64,000 bases of DNA from Streptomyces sp. 71268 (GCF_029392895.1 NZ_CP114200.1:2139001-2203000), one strand, 5' to 3'. Counted from the first letter of the stretch, positions 1-9,440 are shown. A program made the numbers and translations. The notes: generated from the sequence alone by a model not told the origin.

Positions 1-474
1 GATCGCCGCCTGCTGGAAGGAGGCCAACCGGCCCCGGTAGGCGGGTGGTGAGACCTCGGCGATGTAAGCGGGGCCGATCACCGAGGCCATGCCGATGGCG
101 ACGCCGCCGAGGACGCGCCACATGGCGAGGTCCCACAGCGCGAAGGGTACGGCGGAGCCGATGGCGCTGATCGTGAACAGTACGGCGGCGATCTGCATGC
201 AGCGGATGCGGCCGATCCGGTCGGCGATGCGCCCGGCCGCCGTCGCGCCGACGGCGCAGCCGATGAGGGCCGCCGCGATCACCTGCGCCAGGGCTTCCGA
301 GCCGATGTCGAACCGGCCGCGGATCGCTTCGACCGCACCGTTGATGACCGAGCTGTCGTAGCCGAAGAGGAAGCCGCCCATGGCGGCTGCCGCGGTGATG
401 AAGATGACGTGGCCGAGGTGCTCGGGCATGGCCTTACGGCCTTCCGGCGCCGGCGGCTGCGCGGTGCTGGTCAA
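1..474 (-). CDS. glcP: Glucose/sugar permease of the major facilitator superfamily (partial)
   Basis: Only the first 158 residues are in the window; the rest lies beyond position 1. The TTG start at 474 has AGGAG six bases upstream; an internal ATG at codon 16 is the alternative. The protein opens with a transmembrane segment containing GGFLFGYDSSVINGA. It then shows the sugar-porter loop signature GRIADRIGRI and the motif YIAEVSPPAYRGRL, typical of the glucose/xylose H+-symporter family. It should import glucose across the cytoplasmic membrane. From memory, glcP lies beside smc in S. coelicolor, which supports the name. Substrate is inferred from family and position, not shown by sequence alone. 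Confidence 0.8.
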   Translation of the reverse strand, partial: MTSTAQPPAPEGRKAMPEHLGHVIFITAAAAMGGFLFGYDSSVINGAVEAIRGRFDIGSEALAQVIAAALIGCAVGATAAGRIADRIGRIRCMQIAAVLFTISAIGSAVPFALWDLAMWRVLGGVAIGMASVIGPAYIAEVSPPAYRGRLASFQQAAI

Positions 475-569
475 CGTGTACTCCTGAGGCCCGGCGGCAC
501 TGCCGGGCGTGGGGGGTTGGCACTCCCAGTGGGGCACGATCAAAGGCGAGCCACCACTTGAAGGCAAAA

Positions 570-609
570 GCAACGTTGCAGAGACTATGCATTCAAGTTT
601 CGAAGTCAA
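570..609 (-). promoter_or_regulatory. Promoter with a palindromic operator for the sugar permease gene
   Basis: On the minus strand a -35 box TTGACT (604-609) and a -10 box TAGTCT (582-587) are 16 bases apart. Transcription should begin near 575, inside the perfect palindrome GCAACGTTGC (570-579). A 10-base palindrome with a central CG over the start point resembles LacI/GalR-family operators. The boxes are seen directly; the regulator type is inference. Confidence 0.5.
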
Positions 610-694
610 TACCCCCGCAACATGAGTAGTTCCACCCCGCGCCCGGCGAAGGCTTCAAGTGTTGATCTCCGTTCGCGCGGTACGCGCGGGCCGA

Positions 695-3600
695 TCAGCG
701 CAACCGCTGGCTGATGACCTTCGAGACGCCGTCGCCCTGCATGGACACGCCGTACAGCGCGTCGGCGACCTCCATCGTGCGCTTCTGGTGCGTGATCACG
801 ATGAGCTGCGAACTCTCCTGCAACTCCTCCATGATCCGGATCAGGCGCTGCAGGTTGGTGTCGTCCAGCGCCGCCTCGACCTCGTCCATCACGTAGAACG
901 GGCTCGGACGAGCCTTGAAGATCGACACCAGCAGCGCCACGGCGGTCAGCGAGCGCTCGCCGCCGGACAGCAGCGACAGCCGCTTGACCTTCTTGCCCGG
1001 CGGCCGGGCCTCCACGTCCAGGCCGGTGGTCAACATGTTCTCGGGGTCGGTGAGAATCAACCGCCCCTCCCCGCCCGGGAAGAGGCGCGAGAAGACGCCC
1101 TCGAACTCGCGCGCCGTGTCCCGGAACGCCTCCGTGAAGACCTGCTCGACGCGTTCGTCCACGTCCTTGATCACCTGGAGCAGGTCGGCCCGGGTCTTCT
1201 TCAGGTCCTCAAGCTGCTCCGTCAGGAACTTGTGCCGCTCCTCCAGCGCGGCGTACTCCTCAAGCGCCAGCGGGTTCACCTTGCCCAACTGCTGGTACGC
1301 GCGCTCGGCGGCCCGCAGCCGCTTCTCCTGCTGGGCCCGTACGAACGGCACCGGCTGGTTGCGCGGGTGCTCCGGGTCCTGCGGCAGCTCCTCGCCCTCG
1401 GCGGGCGGCGACGGGGGCACCAGTTGGTCGGGGCCGTACTCGGCGACGAGGCCGGCCGGCTCCACGCCGAGCTCCTCCAGCGCCTTCGTCTCCAACTGCT
1501 CGATCCGCAGCCGCTTCTCCGCGCCGAGGACCTCGCCCTTGTGCACCGAGTCCGTGAGCTTGTCCAGCTCGGCGGCCAGCCCGCGACCCCTCTCCCGCTC
1601 CGCGACCAACTCGGCCTCGCGCTCCGTCTTCGCCGTCTCGGCCGACCGCCGCTCCTGATCGGCGCGCCGCAACGAGACCTCGACGTGCGCCAGCAGTTGC
1701 CGCGCGCCGGCGGCCACCGCGGCGCCGACGGCCGCCTCGTGCCGCAACCGGGCGCGACGCTGCTCGGCCCGCGCCCGCGCCTCCCGCTCCGCCCGCGCCC
1801 CGCGATCCAGCGCGTCCGCCCGGCCGGCCAGCCCCTTGACCCGCTCCTCGTGCGTACGGACCTGGAGCCTGGCCTCCATCTCGGTCTGCCGCGCGTTGGC
1901 CCCGTCGGCGGCGAGTCGGTCCCGTACGGCGGTGTCGGGCTCGTCCGCCCCGTCCTCGCCGAACGGCGACTCCTCCTCCGCCACGCGCAGCCGCTCGGCC
2001 AACTCCGCCACCTCCTCGGTCGCCCGAACAAGCGCCTCCTCGGCCTTGGCGGCGGCGGCCGTCATGCGCTCCGCCTCGCCCGCGGCGCCCCGCGCCTGGC
2101 CACCGAGCCGGCCCAGCGACTGCGCGACGCGCGACTTCTCCCGGTCGGCGGCGCTGCGCCGGCTGGCCAACTCCTCCACCAGCGCCGCCGCCTCGGTACG
2201 CCGCCGCTGCGCGGCCCGCTGGGCGTCGGCGAGCTCGTCGCACCGCACGGCCAGCTCCGTGAGCTGCGCCGCCGCCTCGTCCACCTGGGCCTGCACCTCA
2301 AGGAGGCTGGGCGCGCCGGCCGACCCTCCCTGGGCGAAGTGCCCGCCCAACAGGTCGCCTTCGGCGGTCACCGCCATCACCTCGGGCCGCGAGGCCACCA
2401 GGTCCTCGGCGTCCTCCAGGGCGGTGACGACCACCACGTCGCGCAGCAGCCGGCGCACCGCGGGAAGCAGTTCGGCGGGCCCGTGCACCAGGTCCGCGGC
2501 CCACAGCGGCGTGCCCAGCGCGCCCAGCCCCTCGCCGTCCGCTCCCGGGGCGCCGCCGCCCGCCTCGGCGGCCCCGTCGCCCCGCTCTGCCCCGTGGGCT
2601 CCGTCGGCCCCGTTGCTCGCTCCGGCACCAGCCCCGGTCACCGCGCCGGTCACGGAGCCACCCACGACCGCGCCGGTGCCCTGCCGCGCGTCCGCGCTCC
2701 CCTCCGTACGCTCCGGGGCGCTCGCCGCGCGTTCCGGGGCGCCAGTGCCGGCGCTCAGCAGCAGCGCCGCCCGCCCCGCGTCCTGCTTGCGCAGCAGCCG
2801 CAGGGCGTTGGCCGCCGTGGCGGGGTTGGCGACGGCGACGGCGTCGGCCGCGGCGCCCAGGGCGGCGGCGAGCGGCACCTCGTAACTGGGGGCGACGGTG
2901 AGCAGTTCCGCGACGGGGCCGAGCAGGCCGCCGAGCTGCTCGCCCGCGCCGAGAAGCGCCCCCGTGCCGTCCTTGCGGCGCAGCCCCAGGGCCAGCGCCT
3001 CGTGCCGGGCCGCCGTCGCCGCGCGCTTGCGCTCGGCCGCCGTCGCCGCCTCGCGGGCCGCGTTGAGCCCGGATTCCGCGTCGGCCAGCGCCCGCTTGGC
3101 CTCCTCGTGTCGGTCGGCCAGCTCCGCGTCGCCCTCGTCGAGCCCGTCGACCTCGGCCTTGAGCTGCTCGTACTCCTCCTGCGCGGCCACCGCCCGCTCC
3201 CGGGCCTCGTCCCGGGAGCGGGTGAGCCGGTCGATCTCGGCCTGCGCCGAGGAGGAGCGGCTGCGGGCCGCGTTCACCTGGCCGTGCAGCCTGGCCAGCC
3301 CCTCGCGACGGTCGGCGTACGCGCGGGCCGCGTCCCTGAGCCTGCGCTCCTCCTGGGCCAGCTCGCGCTCCAGTTCCGCGCGGTGGGCCACCGTGTCGTC
3401 CAGGGCACGGCTGACCGCCTCCAGGGCGGCTTCCAGCTCGGCCTCCTGCTCCCGGATGCGCTGGGCCTCGCGCTCCATCTCCTCCGGATCGCGGCCCCGT
3501 CGCTCGTCCACCGGGGCCGAGGTCGCGCTCTTGACCCGCGCGTCGGCGAGTCCGATGGTGCCCCGCACCCGCTCGGCGAGCTGCGACAGCTCGTGCCAGG

Positions 3601-4465
3601 TCTGCTGGGCCCGCACCAGGCGGGGCGAGAGCGCTCGTACCTGCTCCTCCAGCGCGGCCTCGCGCCGCCGCGCGGTGTGCAACGCGGCCTCCGCGGCCTC
3701 CTTGCGCTCCTTGAGCGCCGCCTCGTCCGCGACCTCGGCGCGCAGCGCCTCGCGCAGCGTCACCAGGTCGTCGGCGAGCAGGCGCAGCCGCGCGTCCCGC
3801 AGGTCGGCCTGGATGACGGCGGCCCGCCGCGCGACGGCCGCCTGCCGCCCCAGTGGCTTGAGTTGCCGGCGCAGCTCGTCGGTCAGGTCCTGCACGCGGG
3901 CCAGGTTGGCCTGCATCGCGTCCAGCTTCCTGACCGCCTTCTCCTTGCGCTTGCGGTGCTTGAGGACGCCAGCCGCCTCCTCGATGAAGGCCCTGCGCCC
4001 CATCGGGTCGGCGTGCAGTACGGAGTCGAGCTGGCCCTGGCCGACGATCACGTGCATCTCACGGCCGATGCCGGAGTCGGAGAGCAGTTCCTGGATGTCG
4101 AGCAGCCGACAGGTGTCGCCGTTGATCTGGTACTCGCTGCCGCCGTTGCGGAACATGATCCGCGTGATGGTGACCTCGGCGTAGTCGATGGGCAGCGCGC
4201 CGTCGGCGTTGTCGATGGTGAGGGAGACCTCGGCGCGGCCGAGCGGCGGGCGGCCGGTGGTGCCGGCGAAGATGACGTCCTCCATCTTGCCGCCGCGCAG
4301 CGACTTGGCCCCCTGCTCGCCCATCACCCACGACAGGGCGTCGACGACGTTGGACTTACCGGACCCGTTGGGACCCACGACGCAGGTGATACCGGGCTCG
4401 AAGCGCAGCGTCGTGGCGGAGGCGAAGGACTTGAAACCTCGCAGGGTCAGGCTCTTGAGGTGCAC
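695..4465 (-). CDS. smc: Chromosome segregation ATPase SMC
   Basis: Full-length condensin subunit of 1256 residues. It loads with ScpA/ScpB near origins and compacts and aligns chromosome arms. The Walker A motif GPNGSGKS is at residues 31-38, the ABC signature LSLLSGGE at about 1163-1170 and Walker B with FYVMDEVEAALDD at about 1188-1200. Between them are two long charged coiled coils and a central hinge. The hinge carries a low-complexity Gly/Ala/Ser insertion at roughly residues 570-650 that is not part of the usual fold. The start gives the expected MHLKSLTLRGFKSF opening. A long open frame on the opposite strand over the whole gene is a codon-bias shadow. Confidence 0.97.
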   Translation of the reverse strand: MHLKSLTLRGFKSFASATTLRFEPGITCVVGPNGSGKSNVVDALSWVMGEQGAKSLRGGKMEDVIFAGTTGRPPLGRAEVSLTIDNADGALPIDYAEVTITRIMFRNGGSEYQINGDTCRLLDIQELLSDSGIGREMHVIVGQGQLDSVLHADPMGRRAFIEEAAGVLKHRKRKEKAVRKLDAMQANLARVQDLTDELRRQLKPLGRQAAVARRAAVIQADLRDARLRLLADDLVTLREALRAEVADEAALKERKEAAEAALHTARRREAALEEQVRALSPRLVRAQQTWHELSQLAERVRGTIGLADARVKSATSAPVDERRGRDPEEMEREAQRIREQEAELEAALEAVSRALDDTVAHRAELERELAQEERRLRDAARAYADRREGLARLHGQVNAARSRSSSAQAEIDRLTRSRDEARERAVAAQEEYEQLKAEVDGLDEGDAELADRHEEAKRALADAESGLNAAREAATAAERKRAATAARHEALALGLRRKDGTGALLGAGEQLGGLLGPVAELLTVAPSYEVPLAAALGAAADAVAVANPATAANALRLLRKQDAGRAALLLSAGTGAPERAASAPERTEGSADARQGTGAVVGGSVTGAVTGAGAGASNGADGAHGAERGDGAAEAGGGAPGADGEGLGALGTPLWAADLVHGPAELLPAVRRLLRDVVVVTALEDAEDLVASRPEVMAVTAEGDLLGGHFAQGGSAGAPSLLEVQAQVDEAAAQLTELAVRCDELADAQRAAQRRRTEAAALVEELASRRSAADREKSRVAQSLGRLGGQARGAAGEAERMTAAAAKAEEALVRATEEVAELAERLRVAEEESPFGEDGADEPDTAVRDRLAADGANARQTEMEARLQVRTHEERVKGLAGRADALDRGARAEREARARAEQRRARLRHEAAVGAAVAAGARQLLAHVEVSLRRADQERRSAETAKTEREAELVAERERGRGLAAELDKLTDSVHKGEVLGAEKRLRIEQLETKALEELGVEPAGLVAEYGPDQLVPPSPPAEGEELPQDPEHPRNQPVPFVRAQQEKRLRAAERAYQQLGKVNPLALEEYAALEERHKFLTEQLEDLKKTRADLLQVIKDVDERVEQVFTEAFRDTAREFEGVFSRLFPGGEGRLILTDPENMLTTGLDVEARPPGKKVKRLSLLSGGERSLTAVALLVSIFKARPSPFYVMDEVEAALDDTNLQRLIRIMEELQESSQLIVITHQKRTMEVADALYGVSMQGDGVSKVISQRLR

Positions 4466-4627
4466 GCCGTCGGACTTTACCGCTCACGCGCCGAGGGGCA
4501 GCCGTCCGCAGCGCGCGCCCAGGCGCGCCGCGGCGGCTTTTTCGGTTTCGCCGGCGAAGGTGAAGGGCACATCAGACGGTAGGGAAAACTCGAATGACTG
4601 GACGAGAAACAACGGAGCGAAACGACG

Positions 4628-4649
4628 AAGGGACGCCGAAGCGTCCCTT
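4628..4649 (-). terminator. Hairpin terminator below the small coiled-coil gene
   Basis: A perfect 9-base stem, AAGGGACGC pairing with GCGTCCCTT, closed by CGAA. It lies 58 bases past the stop of the 4707-4913 gene and before the smc start, so it separates the two. The following minus-strand bases are moderately T-rich. Confidence 0.6.
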
Positions 4650-4706
4650 GCAGATTCTCAAGCGGGTGGCGATGCTCGCCCGACAGGTCCCCGAAGGAAC
4701 CGCGGG

Positions 4707-4913
4707 TCAGGCAAGCGCAGGCTCCGCCTGGGATACGTCGATGCTGTCGAGCAGCGAGTCGCTGTGCTGGACGGCGGCGGACAACGCGTCATTTTCGGCC
4801 TGCATCCGGATGAGCTCGGATTCCAGGTCCTGTACGCGCTGCTGAAGCCGCCGCATCTCGGCGAGGACTCGGGGGTCGGAGCCGCCGACGTAACCGAGAA
4901 GCGCCTTTGCCAT
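4707..4913 (-). CDS. Small coiled-coil protein, conserved hypothetical
   Basis: Encodes 68 residues from an ATG with GGAGGACC about six bases upstream; a longer frame further upstream has no comparable start. After MAKALLGYVGGSDPR comes a leucine-heptad stretch (about residues 18-48) predicted to form one amphipathic coiled coil, then an acidic tail. No catalytic motif or membrane segment is visible. From memory, a similar small protein sits beside smc in other streptomycetes, so a structural or adaptor role is possible. Function is unknown. Confidence 0.75.
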   Translation of the reverse strand: MAKALLGYVGGSDPRVLAEMRRLQQRVQDLESELIRMQAENDALSAAVQHSDSLLDSIDVSQAEPALA

Positions 4914-5272
4914 GATGGATGGTCCTCCACAATGAGTGACCGACCGGAGCGGTGTGGGTCGTGAGGGATTCGCACCCGCGATGTCTGCCATCACTACCGA
5001 CTTCAATGCCAAACAGTTAAGGTGCGCGGGGTTTCCAGCGTCTCACCAAAAAGTTTGACGGTCAACACGATCACGCCCCGTATCGACAGGGCAGGCGAAC
5101 GGGCGCGGCAGCGAACGGTGCGGCGCGACTTCGTCTCGCGACCCATCGGGGCGTGGAGATCATCCTTAGTCCGCAGCCTTCCACGGACGCGCCGTATTGG
5201 CAACCACCAGGCCGTTTCTCCCCGGCGCACATCCCGGGGCACGCGGGGCATAGCCCCGCGCTGACGCTCCCG
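4914..5272. other. Intergenic region, 359 bases
   Basis: No convincing gene. It holds the upstream region of the 4707-4913 gene, including the small inverted repeat TTGACGGTCAA near 5053-5063, and two back-to-back hairpins after the acylphosphatase stop. An 82-codon frame on the minus strand (5003-5251) runs through those hairpins and looks like no known protein. Confidence 0.5.
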
Positions 5273-5278
5273 TCAGCG
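5242..5278 (-). terminator. Double hairpin terminator of acyP
   Basis: Two adjacent perfect 8-base stems: CGCGGGGC/GCCCCGCG (5242-5260) with a 3-base loop and CGCTGACG/CGTCAGCG (5259-5278) with loop CTCC. The second overlaps the acyP stop codon. There is no U tract, as is common for Streptomyces terminators. Confidence 0.6.
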
Positions 5279-5554
5279 AATTTCAAAGGTCTCGTAGCCA
5301 CCTCGCGGGGTGTCCCAAATCTCAGTCACTCCGTCGACCCTCCCGGGCGTGTCGCCCGTGCGGAGCCACTCCAGCAGCTCCTCGCAGCCGGCCTTCGGTC
5401 CTTCGGCCACCACCTGGACCCGGCCGTCGTCCAGGTTCGAGGCGAAGCCGACCAGCGTTCCGATGCGCAGGGCGTTGGCCCGCGTGAACCAGCGGAACCC
5501 CACTCCCTGCACCCGGCCCCGCACCCAGGCGGTGAGGCGCACGTTTTCGTCCAT
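5273..5554 (-). CDS. acyP: Acylphosphatase
   Basis: 93 residues, the normal length of this single-domain enzyme, which hydrolyses carboxyl-phosphate bonds of acyl phosphates in the cytoplasm. The N-terminal [15 protein letters not shown] motif (about residues 11-25) carries the phosphate-binding loop and the catalytic Arg. The catalytic Asn follows in the [17 protein letters not shown] strand-turn (about 36-52). The start is an ATG giving MDENVRL. It follows mutM on the same strand with about 125 bases between them and ends in a double hairpin. Confidence 0.93.
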   Translation of the reverse strand: MDENVRLTAWVRGRVQGVGFRWFTRANALRIGTLVGFASNLDDGRVQVVAEGPKAGCEELLEWLRTGDTPGRVDGVTEIWDTPRGGYETFEIR

Positions 5555-5679
5555 ACGAGCACGCTAGCCGCCCCACCCCGCCGAGATCACCCGGGCCACC
5601 CCTCCCCCCGACGGCCCACAGACCACGAGCACCGCGGGAGGGAGCACGGACGGAAACGGGGATGGGCGGCCGCGGTGCG

Positions 5680-6783
5680 TTAGGCGATCGGGCCGCCGCG
5701 TGCCGTTCGGGGCGCCACGGCGCGGGGCGGGCGCTGGCAGCGCGGGCAGAAGTAGCTGGAACGGTTCATCCACGGGCTGCGGCGCATCGGCGCGCCACAC
5801 CGGCGGCACGGCTCGTCCTCGCGGCCGTACGCGTCGAGTGAGCGCTCGAAGTAGCCGGACTCGCCGTTGACGTTCACGTACAGGCTGTCGAAGCTCGTGC
5901 CGCCCACGGCGAGGGCCGCTCGCATGACGTCGCGGACGTGGCCGAGCAGTTCGATCGCCCGGGGGCGGGTGAGGCTCGCCGTGGGGCGGTCGAAGTGCAG
6001 TCGGGCGCGCCACAGCGCCTCGTCCGCGTAGATGTTGCCCACGCCGCTGATCAGTGACTGGTCCAGGAGCGCGCGCTTGATGGTGGTGCGACGCCGGCGC
6101 AGGGCCGCGTAGAACGCCGTCTCGTCGAAGGCCGGGTTCAGCGGGTCGCGGGCGATGTGGCCGATGACGTCCGGCAGCCCGTCGGGAGCCCCGGGCAACT
6201 GGTCGTGCAGGGAGAGGCCGCCGAAGGTCCGCTGGTCGACGAAGCGCAGTTCGGTCCCCGCCGCGTCGGCGAACCGGACGCGGATGCGCAGGTGCTTCTC
6301 GTCCGCGGCGGTTTCCGGTTGGACGAGCAGTTGGCCGCTCATGCCGAGGTGGCCGAGGACGGACCGCCCCGTGGCCTCGCCGCGCGTCGCACCGTCGGCG
6401 GCCCCGTCCGCGGAACCCGGCGCTCCGTGCCCCGTGCCCCCTGCCCCGTGCCCCGTCGGCGGCGCCCCGTGCGCCGTCGCTCCGTGCCCCGTCTCCCCGT
6501 GCTCCGTCACTTCGAGAGCGCGCCCCGTGGTGGTTCGTACGGGGTGCTCCGTGGGGGCCGTTGCGGCGGCGCCCACCGTGTCCAAGGGCAGCCAGAGGTA
6601 CTTGCCGCGCCGGCAGGCCGCGGCGAAGCGGTGCCCGATCAGTTGGTCGGCGAAGTCGGCCGGGCCCGCCAGGTGACGGCGGATCGCGCGGGGATGCAGG
6701 ACCTGCACCTCGGCGATGACACGCCCGGTGACCCAGCGCTCCAGGCCACGGCGGACGACCTCGACCTCGGGCAGTTCCGGCAC
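5680..6783 (-). CDS. mutM: Formamidopyrimidine-DNA glycosylase (Fpg) with internal repeat insertion
   Basis: Bifunctional glycosylase/AP lyase that removes 8-oxoguanine and formamidopyrimidines. The catalytic Pro2 and Glu3 are present (MPELPEVE), as is a conserved Lys at about 61, and a C-terminal zinc finger has CxxC at 326-329 and 346-349. At 367 residues it is roughly 80 longer than usual. The excess is a hydrophilic insertion at about residues 67-139, rich in GHGA tetrapeptides, encoded by degenerate CCCCGTG/CTCCGTG heptads. It falls in a surface loop before the conserved GHLGMSGQL strand, so activity is probably kept. It lies downstream of rnc across a strong hairpin. Confidence 0.95.
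   Translation of the reverse strand: MPELPEVEVVRRGLERWVTGRVIAEVQVLHPRAIRRHLAGPADFADQLIGHRFAAACRRGKYLWLPLDTVGAAATAPTEHPVRTTTGRALEVTEHGETGHGATAHGAPPTGHGAGGTGHGAPGSADGAADGATRGEATGRSVLGHLGMSGQLLVQPETAADEKHLRIRVRFADAAGTELRFVDQRTFGGLSLHDQLPGAPDGLPDVIGHIARDPLNPAFDETAFYAALRRRRTTIKRALLDQSLISGVGNIYADEALWRARLHFDRPTASLTRPRAIELLGHVRDVMRAALAVGGTSFDSLYVNVNGESGYFERSLDAYGREDEPCRRCGAPMRRSPWMNRSSYFCPRCQRPPRAVAPRTARGGPIA
6421..6510. repeat. Heptad repeat copy inside the mutM coding sequence
   Basis: Degenerate CCCCGTG and CTCCGTG units read from the plus strand, like the intergenic arrays in this window. Translated in the mutM frame they give repeated TGHGA and AHGA peptides. Spacing is irregular, which keeps the frame open. 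Confidence 0.75.
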
Positions 6784-6891
6784 GTGATCCTCCGCGGAGG
6801 TCGGGACCCGTCACGCGGGTCGGGGGGATGGTCGGGTCGTGCCACGTAGCGCGGCACAAGAGCTGAGGGCGCGCGGCCGGCGTGGCGTACG

Positions 6892-6928
6892 CGACGGGCC
6901 CACCGGTGGTGAGCCGGTGGGCCCGTCG
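6892..6928 (-). terminator. Long perfect hairpin between rnc and mutM
   Basis: A perfect 15-base stem: CGACGGGCCCACCGG (6892-6906) pairs with 6914-6928 around a 7-base loop. It lies 52 bases past the rnc stop and should end the rnc transcript. Confidence 0.75.
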
Positions 6929-6979
6929 AACACAGAGGACTCGTGCGGTACGGCGCTCGGCGCGGCATACCGCGCCTCG

Positions 6980-7867
6980 TCACCGTGCGGTCGGTTCAGC
7001 CTTCCCGGCGGAGCCGGCCGCCGCAGCGGCGGCGCCATCGAGGGCCGCACCGTCCGAGGTCGTACCGTCCGCCCCGGAGCTGTCGGTGGACGCCCCCTCC
7101 GCGGCGGTGGCGGCGGCCTCGTCGGCCGCCGCGCGGATCGCCCGCCAGGCGGCCTCGGCCGCCTGCTGCTCGGCTTCCTTCTTGCTGCGGCCGGTGCCGG
7201 TGCCGTACGCGACACCACCGACGCGAGCAGCAGCCGTGAAGACCTTCTCGTGGTCGGGGCCCGTCTCGGAGACCAGGTACTCGGGCACGCCGAGCCCCTC
7301 GGTGGCCGTCAGCTCCTGAAGGCTGGTCTTCCAGTCCAGGCCCGCGCCGAGGTTCGACGAACGCTCGATCAGCGGGTCGAAGAGCCGATGCACCAGTTCG
7401 GCGGCGGCGTCGAGGCCCTTGTCGAGGTAGACCGCGCCGATCACCGCCTCCAGGGTGTCGGCGAGGATCGATGCCTTGTCCCTGCCGCCCGTGCCCTCTT
7501 CGCCCCGGCCGAGCCGGATGAACGCGCCGAGGTCCAGCCCGCGACCCACCTCGGCGAGCGCGCGCGAGTTGACCACCGCGGCCCGCAGCTTGGCCAGTTG
7601 GCCCTCGGGCAGGTCGGGGTGGATGCGGTACAGCGTGTCGGTGACCACCAGGCCGAGCACGGAGTCCCCGAGGAACTCCAGCCGCTCGTTGGTGGGCAAC
7701 CCGCCGTTCTCGTACGCGAAGGAGCGATGCGTGAGCGCACGCACTAGAAGGGCGGACTCAAGGTGATACCCGAGCCGCCCTTCCAGAACGGTATGAGACG
7801 AGGCCGTGTCTGCCGTCGCCGTTGCTTCTTCCCCGCGCTTGCGGAGCGGCGTCTTGGCGTCTGACAT
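6980..7867 (-). CDS. rnc: Ribonuclease III
   Basis: Double-strand-specific endoribonuclease acting in rRNA processing; in S. coelicolor it is AbsB, a global regulator of antibiotic genes. The family signature [11 protein letters not shown] is at about residues 60-70, acidic active-site residues recur in the second RNase III helix ([13 protein letters not shown]), and a double-stranded RNA-binding domain covers about 178-245. The tail after 245 is Ala/Gly/Ser-rich and likely disordered. I use the ATG at 7867 (295 residues). A GTG at 7879 would add four residues and also has only a weak ribosome site. It lies 19 bases after the rpmF stop. Confidence 0.95.
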   Translation of the reverse strand: MSDAKTPLRKRGEEATATADTASSHTVLEGRLGYHLESALLVRALTHRSFAYENGGLPTNERLEFLGDSVLGLVVTDTLYRIHPDLPEGQLAKLRAAVVNSRALAEVGRGLDLGAFIRLGRGEEGTGGRDKASILADTLEAVIGAVYLDKGLDAAAELVHRLFDPLIERSSNLGAGLDWKTSLQELTATEGLGVPEYLVSETGPDHEKVFTAAARVGGVAYGTGTGRSKKEAEQQAAEAAWRAIRAAADEAAATAAEGASTDSSGADGTTSDGAALDGAAAAAAGSAGKAEPTAR

Positions 7868-7886
7868 GAAGCCTGTCACCCGCCGA

Positions 7887-8060
7887 TCAGACCTCGAGGA
7901 CCTGGCGGCGGTTGTAGGTGCCGCAGCTCGGGCACGCGATGTGCTGCAGCTTCGGCTCGTGGCAGCGCTCGCACGCCACCAGGGTGGGGACCGCAGCCTT
8001 CCACTGCGACCGGCGGTGGCGCGTGTTGCTGCGCGACATCTTCCGCTTCGGAACAGCCAC
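7887..8060 (-). CDS. rpmF: Ribosomal protein bL32
   Basis: 57-residue large-subunit protein beginning [19 protein letters not shown], the bL32 signature. It has a zinc-binding pair of CxxC motifs (Cys 30/33 and 43/46), the zinc-dependent form. The GTG start is two bases after the upstream DUF177 stop, and its AGGAG lies inside that gene, so translation is probably coupled. Upstream DUF177 and downstream rnc follow the common bacterial order. Confidence 0.95.
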   Translation of the reverse strand: MAVPKRKMSRSNTRHRRSQWKAAVPTLVACERCHEPKLQHIACPSCGTYNRRQVLEV

Positions 8061-8062
8061 GG

Positions 8063-8716
8063 CTACTTCTCCTGTGGGTCATCCTCGCTAGCGCGAGGGG
8101 TGTTGTCCTTCTCGCCGTCCTGGACGGTCTCAGCGAGTCCCTGCAGTGCCGCCCAACGGATGTCGACGGCTTCTTGGTGATGGTGGTCCGGGTCGTCCGC
8201 CAGCCGTACTCCGCATTCGGGGCACAGACCAGGGCAGTCCTCCTGGCACACCGGCTGCAACGGCAGTGAGAGCACCACCGCGTCCCGCAGCACGGGCTCA
8301 AGGTCGAACAAGTCGTCCTCGAGGAAGAGTGTGTCCTCCTCCTCGGCGTCGTCGCCGGTCTCCGCTGTGCGGCTCCGGTCGTCGGCGTCGGGGTAGGAGT
8401 ACATCTCCTGGAATTCCGCTTCGAGCTCACGCCCGAGCGGCTCCAGACACCTTACGCACTCCCCTGTGAGCGGCGCACGGGCGGTGCCCGTAACGAGCAC
8501 TCCCTCCATGACCGCCTCCAGTCGGAGGTCGAGCTCCACGGTCGCACCCTTGCGCACCCCGATCATCTCGATCCCGAGATCACCCGGGGCCTCGATCGAG
8601 CGCGAAAGCCGCTTGAGCGCACCAGGACTCCGCCCCAGCTCTCGTGTGTCGAACACGAGTGGGGAACGGTGGTCGAGACGGGCGTTCAGGGCTTCCTGCT
8701 TTCTACGCTGCGGCAC
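8063..8716 (-). CDS. DUF177/YceD family protein
   Basis: 217 residues from a GTG with a strong GAGGAGG seven bases upstream; a much longer upstream frame is made of heptad repeats and is not real. The family (YceD/DUF177) is widely found just before rpmF and is linked to 23S rRNA accumulation and ribosome assembly. The central part has the conserved [10 protein letters not shown] motif, followed by an acidic segment and a cysteine cluster ([13 protein letters not shown]) that may bind zinc. It is followed within two bases by rpmF. Confidence 0.9.
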   Translation of the reverse strand: MPQRRKQEALNARLDHRSPLVFDTRELGRSPGALKRLSRSIEAPGDLGIEMIGVRKGATVELDLRLEAVMEGVLVTGTARAPLTGECVRCLEPLGRELEAEFQEMYSYPDADDRSRTAETGDDAEEEDTLFLEDDLFDLEPVLRDAVVLSLPLQPVCQEDCPGLCPECGVRLADDPDHHHQEAVDIRWAALQGLAETVQDGEKDNTPRASEDDPQEK

Positions 8717-9017
8717 GGGCGTCCCTCCTCGCAGCACTGCTACGAGACGAAGTGGGCAGCCGGAATCGCGGATATACGTGCGGCCGAAGAGCCAGGATAC
8801 TGGACGGGTCGCCGTAGACCCAATCCGCACCAATCGACCCTGCCGCGCCCCGCGCGCCCGTGCGCCTCGAAGCACGCGTGCCGCCCCTGCGCGGTGGTGC
8901 CGAGGGTCACGTGCGCGTCCCCGAGCGTAGGTCCCGCAGAGTGTGGAGCCACCGCAGCCCTCCCAGTAGCGCGAATGGCGCCCGGCGTCGACTGCGCGGC
9001 GCCGGGCGCCCGGCGCT

Positions 9018-9061
9018 GCGCCCCGGAGCGCACGCTGATCTCGGCGTGCGCTCCGGGGCGC
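9018..9061 (-). terminator. 18-base-pair hairpin terminator
   Basis: GCGCCCCGGAGCGCACGC (9018-9035) pairs perfectly with 9044-9061 around an 8-base loop. It lies about 380 bases past the stop of the 9441 gene on the minus strand and about 300 before the DUF177 start, dividing the two transcription units. Confidence 0.7.
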
Positions 9062-9218
9062 GACGTGAGCGCGCAGGCACGCACCGTACGGGCCTGGCAT
9101 ACGGACGGCCAGCCGTACGGGCCCCGGGCCGAGTCGGCCCGCCGTAGCGCACGGGGCGCTGCGCGGGCCCTGGGAGCGAGCGGCGTGCGGAGAGCGGGCG
9201 CACGGGCACTGAAACTCG

Positions 9219-9302
9219 CACGGGGCACGGGGCACGGGGCACGGGGCACGGGGCACGGGGCACGGGGCACGGGGCATGGGGCACGGGGCATGGGGCATGG
9301 AG
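9219..9302. repeat. CACGGGG tandem array, 12 units
   Basis: Eight exact CACGGGG units, then four with CATGGGG or CATGGAG changes. The opposite strand reads CCCCGTG, so this copy is inverted relative to most others. It lies in a 724-base gap between the DivIVA-like gene and the DUF177 gene. The remaining gap is GC-rich with the hairpin at 9018-9061 and no gene. Confidence 0.95.
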
Positions 9303-9440
9303 CAGCGACGCTACCGGGGAACGCGGGGCCTGGGGCGCGGCGGGTAGCGGGCGCGGTACCCGCGCCGGCCACGCGGCGATGTCATCGGCTGCGCGGGGTG
9401 CGGGTCCCAGGGCACCGCGGCTCGGCGGCGACGGCGTGGC

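Noticed and set aside
659..4582. A very long open frame on the plus strand opposite smc
   Set aside because: It mirrors the smc codons in a genome with extreme third-position G+C, has no family motifs and no ribosome site. Shadow frame.
5003..5251. An 82-codon frame between acyP and the small coiled-coil gene
   Set aside because: It runs through two hairpin terminators, lacks a good ribosome site and resembles no family.
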